Part shown: piece by piece, positions 53,480-62,467 of the stretch | How the letters are laid out: each line of letters begins with the position of its first letter | Numbering within the stretch: the stretch's first letter is position 1 | Assembly: GCA_050084985.1 (NCBI GenBank) | Contig: JBITNC010000001.1 | Location: 71,362,001 to 71,426,000, forward strand | Reading direction: 5' to 3' | Length of the DNA: 64,000 bases | Origin: Nageia nagi | Taxonomy: Eukaryota > Pinophyta | Notes under the pieces: model-generated | Told to the model about the DNA's origin: nothing | What the model saw: only the letters and a program-made list of their open reading frames with translations | The model's database searches: none | Translations under genes and position numbers: made by a program

Positions 53480-53945
53480 TATTGCTAAGTTGAGGTCAGA
53501 TTGGTGGCTTTATGTTTCAAGGAAGCTTATCATTCATCCTCTTTCAATTTAATTATATTATTCTAATATGCCTAATATTTATCCTAATTTTATCACTCTT
53601 AGCCTAGTTATCAATAAAAATGTCAAATTGGTTCAACAAAAGCCTAGAAAAATGCACCTTAGGGTATCCCTTGCTATTAAAAAGGAAATTGAGAAGTATC
53701 TTGTTGCTAGTTTCATTATTTCCATTGATTATTCTTCATAGATCTCAAACATTATGCCTATAACTAAGCCTAATGGTGAAATAAGATGTTATGTAGATTT
53801 CAAGGATATTAACAAGGCATGTCCTAAAGATGCCTTTCCTTTGCCTAACATTGATATGATTATCTCATTGTATCCCTACACTGTCATTGCATCCCTGCAC
53901 TTCCATTGTATCCTTATGCTGTTTCTCCATTTTTTAGCCTGAGTA
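53480..53945 (+). pseudogene. Gypsy 3 pre-RT and truncated RT
   Basis: The peptide shows NLVQQKPRK, EIEKYLVASFIISIDYSS and the RT fingers MPITKPNGEIRCYVDFKDIN, KACPKDAFPLPNIDMII. After IDMII the similarity ends in a short stretch with repeated TGCATCCCTGCAC/TGTATCC words, then RNase H begins. The RT palm is therefore deleted. The - strand at 57.13-57.65 kb is a closely related copy of this segment. Confidence 0.85.
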
Positions 53946-53949
53946 TCCA

Positions 53950-54520
53950 TAAGTTTTTGTCAATTTGATGGAAAATGATGAATGGACCCTATTCTTCTAT
54001 AGTTCTAAGTGTATTCATGGAGCAAGCATAGAAATTTTTCTTATCAACCCTCACAATGATGTTATCCCTATGTCTTACCATTTAAGTTTTGATTGCACTA
54101 ACAATATGGTATAATATGAAGCTTTTATTTTAGGTATGAAGGTTGCAATACTTATAAAAGTAAAAATGATCAAATTTTTTAATGATTCTCAACTCATTAT
54201 AAAGAAAGTGCCCAACATATACGACACTAAAGATCCCAAGTTGCAACCATACAAGGAAATGATGGAAAATCTCCTTGTATATTTCAATGAGTATGAAATT
54301 AATAATATCCCAAGAGATAACAACATGTATGTTGATGCTATGGCTAGTGCTGCTTCACTTTCTCCTATTTCCATAGAAGATGAAGAGACCATTATCACAA
54401 TAAAAAATATTGGTAAGCCTTCCCATGAATTTATTGTTGAGGATTTCATCGAGAATCATAGTTTTTCCACTACTTGTATCAATGAATGTGAATGGTATCA
54501 AGATATTTTCAATTATCTTT
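53950..54520 (+). pseudogene. Gypsy 3 RNase H
   Basis: It starts ENDEWTLFFYSSKCIHGAS, as in plant Tat-like RNase H. Then come CTNNMV*YEAFILGMKVA (the E-Y-E-A catalytic region with one stop) and FNDSQLIIKKVPNIYDTKDP with the third acidic site. IPRDNNMYVDAMASAASL closes the domain. The second half is open from 54,136 to 54,522. Confidence 0.86.
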
Positions 54521-55760
54521 AATATGGTGTTATTCCTATTACCTTTGATTATAATTATAGAATTAGACTTAAAAATCTAGAATCTAAGTATTTCATCTTA
54601 GGTAATTTCCTATATAGAAGGTCTTTTGATTGTACTCTTATTAGATGTTTAATGAGGCATGAAGTAGACATGGCCATGGCCTTTCACTAAGCTCATGATG
54701 GTGAATGTGGTGGACACTTTAGTGCTCAATTTATTTATGAAAAGTTTCTTAAACTAGGTTATTATTGGACTAATATTATTGAATATTGTGAATTTCATAT
54801 TAATAAATGTGAATAATGTCAAAAGAATGATAGTATTCAACCTCTTCCTTCTCATAACTTACATTCTATTATATCTCCTTGGCCTTTTTCTATTTGGGTA
54901 CTTGATTTCATTGGTAAAATTAACCTTGTTTCTAGGATGGCTATAAGTTTATCATTACAAATACAAAATATTTCACCAAATGGGTGGAGGATATACCCAT
55001 GAGATATGCAAAAGGAGGAAAGATTGTTGAATTTCTTATTGAGTTTATCATTTTTGGATATGGTGTGCCTTCTAAATTGTTCATGGATAATTGTCCTAGA
55101 TTTAAAGGTAATGAAGTTAAAGAATTTTGTGGTAAATATCATATTTAATGAAATTTCTCTAACCCATATTACCCCCAAGGTAATGGTCAAGCTGAAGCTT
55201 TTAACAAAGTCATTAAGAGTATTTTATCCAAAACTATTGCAAAACATGGTAAAGATTGGCATGAACAACTCTATTATGCTTTATGGGCCTATAGAATAAG
55301 CATAAGGACTTCATTAGGGGTAACCACTTTCTCCCTAATGTATGGTGATTAAACCATAGTTCCCCTTGAGCTAGAGATCCCATCTCTTTGTGTGTCACTA
55401 TATGGTCTCATTCTTGATGAGGATAAAAGAAAACCTAGATTAGCCCAACTAGAGGTCCTAGATGAAAAATGGGTTAATGATCTAGAACACCTTCATGTCT
55501 ACCATTATAGAATCTAAAAAATATATAGCAAAAAGATCAAGCCTAAATAGTTCCAAGTTGATAATATAGTCCTAAAAGAAAACCTTGCCAACACTAAAGC
55601 CCTATAAAATGAAAACAAAGGTAAGTTCAAACCTAACTGGATAGGTCCTTACATTATCATTACAAACTATGAAAAAGGTGCACATAATTTTTCAATAATT
55701 GATGGTAAAGAAGAATGTAATCCAATCAATGTTATGCACTTAAAAATGTTTTATGTCTAA
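54521..55760 (+). pseudogene. Gypsy 3 integrase
   Basis: The zinc-binding module reads HDGECGGHFSAQFIYEKFLK and ends CEFHINKCE*CQ, preserving the HHCC pattern. The core keeps acidic sites in WVLDFIGK, in MDNCPRFKGNEVKEFCGKYH (G to C after the Asp-Asn) and in NPYYPQGNGQAEAFNKVIKS. The C-terminal segment has WHEQLYYALWAYRISIRTSL and the final GPYIIITNYEKGAHNF...NVMHLKMFYV. Frameshifts near 54,940 and stops elsewhere inactivate it. Confidence 0.88.
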
Positions 55761-56623
55761 TATTTTTTGTATAAATATTCATATCTTCATTATTTCATAT
55801 TAACATTTTAAGAAAATAAGATTAAAACCTGGTGACACCACTGCATTCTTGGCGATGCTGCTACATTCTTGGTAATGATGTTGGATTTTATTGATAAAAA
55901 AATTCTAAAATCAATCACCATTTCCATATCATGATAAATTAATGAAAAAGGTATTTCGTTCCTTTAATTTCATATCATTTCCATTAAACAAAGTTGCTTA
56001 TGAACAATGCTTATCAAAATATGTCAATATTGTATTTCATTTTTATTTATATCATTGACCTAATTTGTATAGAAGAGTAACTCTTATTATCAAATCCATG
56101 AAAACACAATGGCTTGGAAAACCAAGCTGATCATTCTTATCATTTGATGTCTTTGTAAGGAAAGGTCATTCATATCATTTGGTACATTTGTAAGGAAGGT
56201 TCATTCATATCAAAATCCATGGAAAAATGGTGGCTTGGGAATCCAAGTTGATCAATCTAAACTATTTATCATATTCTTCATGTTTATGGGTAAGTCACCA
56301 AGGATAGGTTTGCTTTCTTATCACTTATCATACTTTTCATATCACTTAATATTTATATTTTAGATATATTGCATAAAATGTTTCTTTTCTAATCTCTTTT
56401 CACATACTTTTTTTACCTTGGATTGCTCCTATGTTGAGAGGTCCATCATGTCACAACCAAGTCAAATAAAGGTCATAACATAAGCAAAAACTAGGGCATC
56501 TAAAGCTTCCAATATGTCACAACTTTTTAGGGAGTATCTTCTTACTTTTATTATTATAATTTGAAATCATGCTTTGATTTTTTTTATCTCAAAATCATCA
56601 AAACATATTCAAAGTGGGGCATC
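55761..56623 (+). other. Gypsy 3 3' non-coding tail with hairpin duplication and polypurine tract
   Basis: Two related blocks at about 56,090-56,140 and 56,210-56,260 each contain a short hairpin: GCTTGG-AAAA-CCAAGC and CTTGG-GAAT-CCAAG, followed by TTGATCA-like words. The tail ends with AAAGTGGGGCATC next to the LTR. Confidence 0.65.
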
Positions 56624-57052
56624 TATTAACATATAAAAATGAATTTTGATTTAATTAAAATACCTTTTTAGATATTTGAAATAATTTATTTAATTTATTA
56701 AAGAAATACTCTTTTCCATGTGCACTCTCATCTACCTTTATGTTTTGTGATAACAGGTCATCTTGGCATCATAATAAGCCTAAGGAGGATCCTTAGCACT
56801 AGATCTGTTGCTTATAAAGGTAGAATGGTTTTGCATGATCAAATATATGAAATGAAATTACATAATATTGAATCTTTGATAGGTGTAAATATACTTCTAT
56901 CAATATTTATTGGTGTTTCTAAATGCCACCTATCATCTCTAGATTTTGTTATACTCTTAGCTCTGCATTCCTATGATCTTTAACCCTTTCATGATTGATA
57001 TTTAGTGTATAAAAGGTGAGAAAATGAAATCAAGTAAAAGGGTGAAACATTC
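56624..57052 (+). repeat. Gypsy 3 right LTR-like repeat
   Basis: It begins TATTAACATATAAAAATG, a variant of the TGTTAACACATAAAAATG start of gypsy 1, directly after the purine tract. Its right end is set by the point where antisense RT sequence begins, near 57,052. Confidence 0.78.
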
Positions 57053-57650
57053 TAGAACATACTCACCATGCCTCTCTGTTAAGTTGCACCTATGTTATTT
57101 AGACCAAAAGGCATGACTACCCAATAAAATATGACCTAAGGAGTAACAAAAGTTGTCTTGTGTTGGTCCTCCTTCTTGATCCTAATATGATTGTAGCCAA
57201 AAAATCCATCCATGAAGGAAAAAATATCATGGTCTATCATTGAGTCTATAATCATATCAATATTAGGTAGAGGAAATGAATCTTTAAGACATACCTTGTT
57301 AATATCCCTAAAATTTGTACAACATCTTATTTCACCATTAGGCTTAGTTGTAGGAACAATGTGAGACATCCATAGAGAATAATCAATGGGAATAATGAAA
57401 TCAATAGAAATATATTTCTTAATTTACTTTTTTAATAATAAGGACTAACCTAGGATACATTTTTCTAGGTTTTTGTTAAACCAATTTGACATTTTCATTG
57501 ACAACTAAGCTATTAGTGAAAAAATCAAGATCAATACCAGGCATATTAGAATAAGAAATTTGATCTAAAGAGGATTTACAATGAGCTTCCTTGAAATACA
57601 AAGTTACCAATCTAACCTCAACCCAAAAATGACATTAGGAACCTAATGAT
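57053..57650 (-). pseudogene. Gypsy RT fragment, opposite strand, related to gypsy 3
   Basis: Read on the - strand from 57,650 the segment matches the gypsy 3 pre-RT (NVKLV*QKPRKMYPR). It continues with MSHIVPTTKPNGEIRCCTNF, FPLPNIDMIIDSMIDHDIFS and FMDGFFGYNHIRIKKEDQHK. After a small break come VMPFGLNNIGAT and QRGMVSMF. It therefore reaches further into RT than gypsy 1 or 3 but ends before YVDD, at the border of the gypsy 3 LTR. Confidence 0.86.
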
Positions 57651-57885
57651 GGTACTCAGTTACCATTACAGTATTTAGAAACTCAAATAAAACTTTAATG
57701 GATAAGGCACTTTAGATGGATGAGATTATTACAATAATTTCATATCATCATCAAATATAAGAAGGGAACTATAAATAAAATTATAAACATGTTGTCTAGA
57801 TTGCTTATTATAATATTGTTAGTATTTTTTATATTATCAACGTTGTAATACATAGATAATATAGCTTTGATTTCAATAATAGAGG
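57651..57885. other. No recognised feature
   Basis: Short AT-rich spacer between two gypsy fragments. Nothing identifiable. Confidence 0.4.
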
Positions 57886-58206
57886 TTTTTTACTTTAATT
57901 CATGAAGCATTTAAGGAAGCTTACGTGGTAGAGTTTGATTTTAGGGAATTTTATAAAAACTTGATAGAAATATTTAGATTGAATTATGAAGGTATGGATG
58001 ATTATCATCTCATAAATGGACTTATTTATAAACTAAATTTGTTATGTATTCTTGAAAATGAGATAGGTCAATTGATTAGAGAGGCATACATTTCTAAAAT
58101 TATTGGTCATTTTGGTGTAGAACAGATAATATAAAATTTACAATTGTATGTTTATTCATCAAATATAGAAGATCATATTGTAAAATATATACAAGGGTAT
58201 GTAATG
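57886..58206 (+). pseudogene. Gypsy integrase zinc-binding fragment, cut by copia 3
   Basis: A + strand peptide beginning near 57,900 reads VVEFDFREFYKNL, then LINGLIYKLNLLCILENEIG, QLIREAYISKIIGHFGVEQI and, after one stop, YIQGYVMC. That is the integrase H2C2 module of gypsy elements, with one His changed (A-Y-I for A-H-T). The frame is cut at the second Cys by the copia 3 LTR. It is a different subfamily from gypsy 3, which has AHDGECGGHF here. Confidence 0.82.
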
Positions 58207-58935
58207 TGTTGAGTGTGGAGCTTGATTAGGACTTGATATTTGCATTAATATATATTAGGTCTCAATAAATATATCAATCAATGATTCAATCAAGCTATTG
58301 ATTAGTAAAAAATCAATCAGTTTATAGATTAGGCAATGGATGGTAGTGGAAGCATTATTGTTTAATTGGTCCTATCACATCTGGTTCACTTTAGCTAGTT
58401 GATATGATACATACTGATTAGGAAGTAAAGAGTGTTAAACTCCATTATAGGCAATCAAAATCATGTTCAATCTAGCATTTATTTCATAATTTGGGGTTAC
58501 ACACAAGGTGGGGAGTTACTCCATGATTTCCTTGATTGCTTTTAGGGTTATAATATGGTTTGGTATTCCTCTTATAAATAGAAGTGTTTAGATTGAGGTC
58601 TATATATGTAGTTTTGAGCATTATTCTATTGTTGATTTTATGTGTTCATATTTGATATTTTTGAGAGAGATTTATAGAGAGGATTTATTTTACTACAAAC
58701 TAAAGGTTGTAGAAAGGTTCTATTGCTCATTTGTTGCTTAGAGAACTTGGAAGATTGAATAATACAAAGGGTCAAAAGCTTATCCATGGATGTAGCCCAC
58801 CTTGGATGAACCATGTTAATCTCCTATCTCACTTTCTTTATGTGATTGGTTGCTATTTTAGTTTACTATACTTGTTTGTTTTGTTATGGAGTAAGAGGAT
58901 TATTAGCTCATTTATATGAAAGTTTTTGAACCTAA
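58207..58935 (+). repeat. Probable copia 3 5' LTR
   Basis: The left border is where gypsy integrase similarity stops (TGTTGAGTGTGG). The right border is a few bases before the primer-like site. A TATAAATA box lies at 58,573. No second copy is in the window, so the exact ends are inferred. Confidence 0.6.
58573..58580 (+). promoter_or_regulatory. TATA-like box in copia 3 LTR
   Basis: TATAAATA about half way through the proposed LTR. Confidence 0.45.
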
Positions 58936-58939
58936 AAAG

Positions 58940-58951
58940 TGGTATAAGAGC
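58940..58951 (+). promoter_or_regulatory. Primer-binding site of copia 3
   Basis: TGGTATAAGAGC differs by one base from the initiator-Met-type TGGTATCAGAGC. Confidence 0.78.
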
Positions 58952-58974
58952 TTTTTGTTTTGTTGGATTTTTCA

Positions 58975-59790
58975 TGGTGAATCTTGCTTGTAGATTGGAA
59001 TCAAAAGGAGATTATGATAGAATAAGGAAGCTTAAAAGTTAAAAGATTCAATGGGAAAAGATTTCAATTATGAAGAATGCAAATTAAAGGTTATCTCTAT
59101 AAAAATCTTGAAGATAAGAGTAAGAAACCCTCATCCATGAGAGATGAAGAATGAAATTTGTTGGATAGAAAGGATTTGGGGGTTGTTAGAATTTGTATAA
59201 GTTCCAGTGTAGCTTTCAATATTTTAGGAGAGAAAACAACTAATGTCGTAATGGAAAAACTTGCTAAAATGTATGAAAAGACATCCATATCTAATAAAGT
59301 ATACTTGATGAAAAAACTATTTAACATGAAGATAATTAATAAAGATATTTCATTCCAAGATAATTTTAATGAGTTCAATAAGGTTATAAATAAACTAAGT
59401 TTAGTTAATATTAATTTTGAATATGAAATAAAATCTTTGTTAATATTGTGTTCTCTTTCAGATAGTTAGAATAGTTTTGTCATGGCTATTAGTAACTTTT
59501 CTTCCAATGCAAAATTGGTCTTTGATGAAATTATTGAAACTATAATAAGTGAAGATATGAGAAAAAATTATATAGATGAAAGTTACAATGCTTCTCTCGC
59601 AATGGAGACAAGGGGAATATTAAGGGAAAGGAGAATAAGCAAGTCAAGGGGCAAATCCAAAGAGAGGTCATAATCAAAAGGTAAAACTAGATTGGAATGT
59701 TGGCATTGTGGTAAAAAAGGGTCATATTAAAAAGGATTGTTAGAATAGAAAAGGAAAAGAAGTAAAATTTACTAATTATGAAAGCATATA
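58975..59790 (+). pseudogene. gag: Copia 3 gag, decayed
   Basis: An open frame at 59,158-59,469 continues after a stop to 59,672. It shows the UBN2-type core (EKLAKMYEKTSISNKVYLMK, ISFQDNFNEFNKVINKL) and the Arg/Lys/Ser linker RERRISKSRGKSKE. The knuckle CWHCGKKG is followed by a one-base shift, after which GHIKKDC completes a CX2CX4HX4C pattern. Several stops occur before 59,158. Confidence 0.83.
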
Positions 59791-59849
59791 TTAAGTAATA
59801 AAGAAGCAAACATAGTTGGTGATATATTACAAGATTATATAATAATTTC

Positions 59850-60960
59850 TCTTGATAAAATGATGACTATTGGGTAATTGATCTGGATGCTTCATTTCAT
59901 GCTACCTCACATAGAGAATACAAGGTGAGTATTGTCAAGTATTATTAGATAATGCACACCCATGCAAATTTTTTGGTATTAGAAATATAATAATGAAATT
60001 ACCTAATGGTGCATAATGGACTCTTTATAATGCAAGACACATTTTGGATCTTAAAAGAAATCTTATACCAGTAAGTAAATTTGATAAATAAGGGTATATG
60101 GTTGTATTTGGTAATTCTAATTTAAAGGTCAAAAAAGGTTAAATGGTGGTTTCAAAGTGTAACTTTGTAGGCACACCTTATTTTATTTCAAATATCTTTG
60201 ATTACTCCATAAATATTATTTCAATAGGTAAATATGCAATAATATGGAATAATATAGTTTGTCACATGATTGAGAAAGGTATAAAACTATTACATTATAG
60301 ATGCTTGCTTCCAAATATAAAAGATATTGATATGGGATTTTATGAATATTGTGCATATGGTAAACCAATAAGATTTAATTTTTTAAAAGTTAGCAAAGCA
60401 AAGAAAAGTAAAAAGTTAGAGTTAGTTCATAAGGATATGTGGGGTCCTTAACAAGTTAGCTCACTTGGTGGCTCATCTTACTTTGTCACTTTTATTGATG
60501 ACTCTACTAAATAGACATGGGTGTATTGCATTAAGAGTAAATATGATATGTTTGGAATATTCAAGGTTTGAAAGGAATTAGTTAAAAATTAAACAAGTTT
60601 AAAATTTAAATTTTAAATATCTCAAATTTGATAATGGTGGTGAATTTTGTAGTAGAGAGTTTGATACATTTTTTTTCAAATAATATCATTAGAATAATTA
60701 AGGTGGTCCATGTAAATCCATAAGAAAATAGGGTTTCAAAAATAATGAATAGGATTATGTTGGAAAGGTGGTTCATAGAACTCCACATGCAGGATTACCT
60801 TTGAATATTTGGGCTCATGTTGTTGATACCATTGTTTACTTGATTAACATGGATCCATCTATGGATTTAGATGGAGGCATTCCAAAGGAGATGTGGATAG
60901 GTTAAAAGTTGAACTAATCATTCCTAAGATTTTTTAGGTGTGAAATAATTGCACAAATTT
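59850..60960 (+). pseudogene. Copia 3 protease and integrase, decayed
   Basis: The protease motif reads WVIDLDASFHAT where D-S-G is expected. GAG-pre-integrase is open at 60,143-60,451 and ends LELVHKDMWGP, the first integrase acidic site. Then come QVSSLGGSSYFVTFIDDSTK, FDNGGEFCSREF (second site) and ENRVSKIMNRIML (third region, frame-shifted). WAHVVDTIVYLINMDPS closes the core. Confidence 0.84.
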
Positions 60961-61369
60961 ATAAAGAATATAGAAATAAAATTGATGCAAAGTCACAAAA
61001 ATGCTATTTTTGGCTATGGAGATGATGATCTAGGTTACAAATTATGGGATGTTGATAATCACAAAAATCATTAGAAGTAGAAATATTGTATTCAATAAGA
61101 AAAACATGTAAAAATATAGGTTGCAAGTTTTGTAAAAGTAAGAGGAACCTATATTTGTAACTCTTGATAACATTGATTAACATGAGAAACCTAAAGACCA
61201 AATTAAAGCACTTCCACAAAAGAACCCAAAAATCCACCTACAGTTGTGAGAATATCTTTAAGAATTAGTAAAGCTCATGAACTTTACTCTCCCTCTCTTT
61301 ATTATATGCTTTATATTGAAAATGGTGAACTTGAATTTTTTGATGAATCCATGAAGACTAGTACAAAAA

Positions 61370-62055
61370 TTAAGTGGAGCATGCCATGAAGGAAGATATA
61401 GATTCTTTACTTCAAAACCAAACCTGGAGTTTGGTTAAGCTTCCTAAGGGTAAAGGAGCACTTACTTATAAATGAATGTACAATTTAAAGGAGGAGGGAG
61501 ATGGACAAAATAGGTACAAGGAAATACTTATGATAAAAGGTTTCACTCAAAACAAATGTATATATTTTGATGATATCTTTTCATTGTTTGTAAAAATAAC
61601 CTCAATTAGAAAAATATTGAGTATTATTGTTGCTAAAAATCTATTTCTTGAATAAGTGGATGTAAAGACATCTTTTCTTCATGGTAACTTGGAGGAGGAG
61701 ATTTACATGCATCAACCTAAGGTGTTTAGGTCAAAGGTAAAGAAGGGTATGTGTGTAAGTTGGAAAAGAGCTTGTATGGACTCAAATAAGATCCCAAACA
61801 ATGGTAAATTAAATTTTACACTTTCATGGTAACAAATGAATTCACTAGATGTCAATTATATCATCATGTATACTTTAAGAAGACAACAAATGGAAACTAC
61901 ATTATCTTGCTTTTGTATTTGCATGATATGCTAGTAGCAGGATCTAATATGTATGATATTATTGATCTTAAGGAAAACTTGGCTAAACTTTTGCAAGGAA
62001 GGATTTGGATGAGGTTAAAACAATTCTTGGAATGAAAATAACAAGAGAAAAAAAA
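61370..62055 (+). pseudogene. Copia 3 reverse transcriptase, decayed
   Basis: Blocks are DIDSLLQNQTWSLVKLPKGK, LMIKGFTQNKCIYFDDIFS, VDVKTSFLHGNLEEEIYMHQ and an open piece at 61,826-62,035 with LLYLHDMLVAGSN, where the catalytic YVDD has become YLHD. Frame changes and stops are frequent. Confidence 0.86.
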
Positions 62056-62467
62056 ACACATGCTAAGATTAAGCCAAGAAGAATACATTGAAAAAGTACT
62101 TAAAAGATTTAATATGAAGGATACAAAATTTGTATCTAAACTATTGGAAAAACATCTCAAACTCACTAAAAATTTAATTCTTAAGATAGATAAGGAAAAG
62201 GAGTATATGAATAAGGTTCCCTATTCTTTTCTGGTTAGGAGTTTAATATATACAATGGTGTGTATTAGATAGGATATAGAACAAGTAGTGGGAGTTGTAA
62301 GCAAGTTTATGAACAACCTAGGAAAGGATCATTGGGAAGCAGTTAAGTGGATCCTTAGCTATTTGAGGGGTACTTATCATTACTCTTTATGTTTTAAAGG
62401 TTCTAACACTTATTTATAGGGTTATTTTGATTTTAACATAGCAAGTGATCTTGATGGTGAGAGAAGA
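62056..62467 (+). pseudogene. Copia 3 RT connection and RNase H start, interrupted
   Basis: LSQEEYIEKVLKRFNMKDTK opens the connection region, followed by VPYSFLVRSLIYTMVCIR. After stops come HWEAVKWILSYLRGTYHY and GYFDFNIASDLDGERRCNAT, the first RNase H block (normally A-D-x-D-G-R-R-S-T-T-G). Similarity ends within this block at the element X border. Confidence 0.82.

Larger units (their letters stand above)
53030..57050 (+). mobile_element. Ty3/gypsy element 3 (Tat-like), gag deleted
   Basis: A + strand gypsy pol with LTR-like direct repeats of about 430 bp on either side. Between the left repeat and RT there is no gag, protease or primer site. RT is cut after its first blocks, while RNase H, integrase and the 3' tail are better preserved. 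The right repeat is preceded by the same purine tract word as gypsy 1 and begins TATTAACATATAAAAATG, similar to the gypsy 1 LTR start. Divergence between the two repeats is considerable, so the insertion is old. Confidence 0.75.
58207..62467 (+). mobile_element. Ty1/copia element 3 (different lineage), cut by element X
   Basis: A + strand copia with a probable 5' LTR (58,207-58,935), a variant Met primer site, gag, protease, integrase, RT and the start of RNase H. Element X copy 2 follows at 62,468, so the rest of RNase H and the 3' LTR lie outside or are lost. The motifs (QVSSLGGSSYFVTFIDDSTK, YLHDMLVAGSN) place it with Tork/Tnt1-like copias, apart from copia 1 and 2. Confidence 0.86.
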
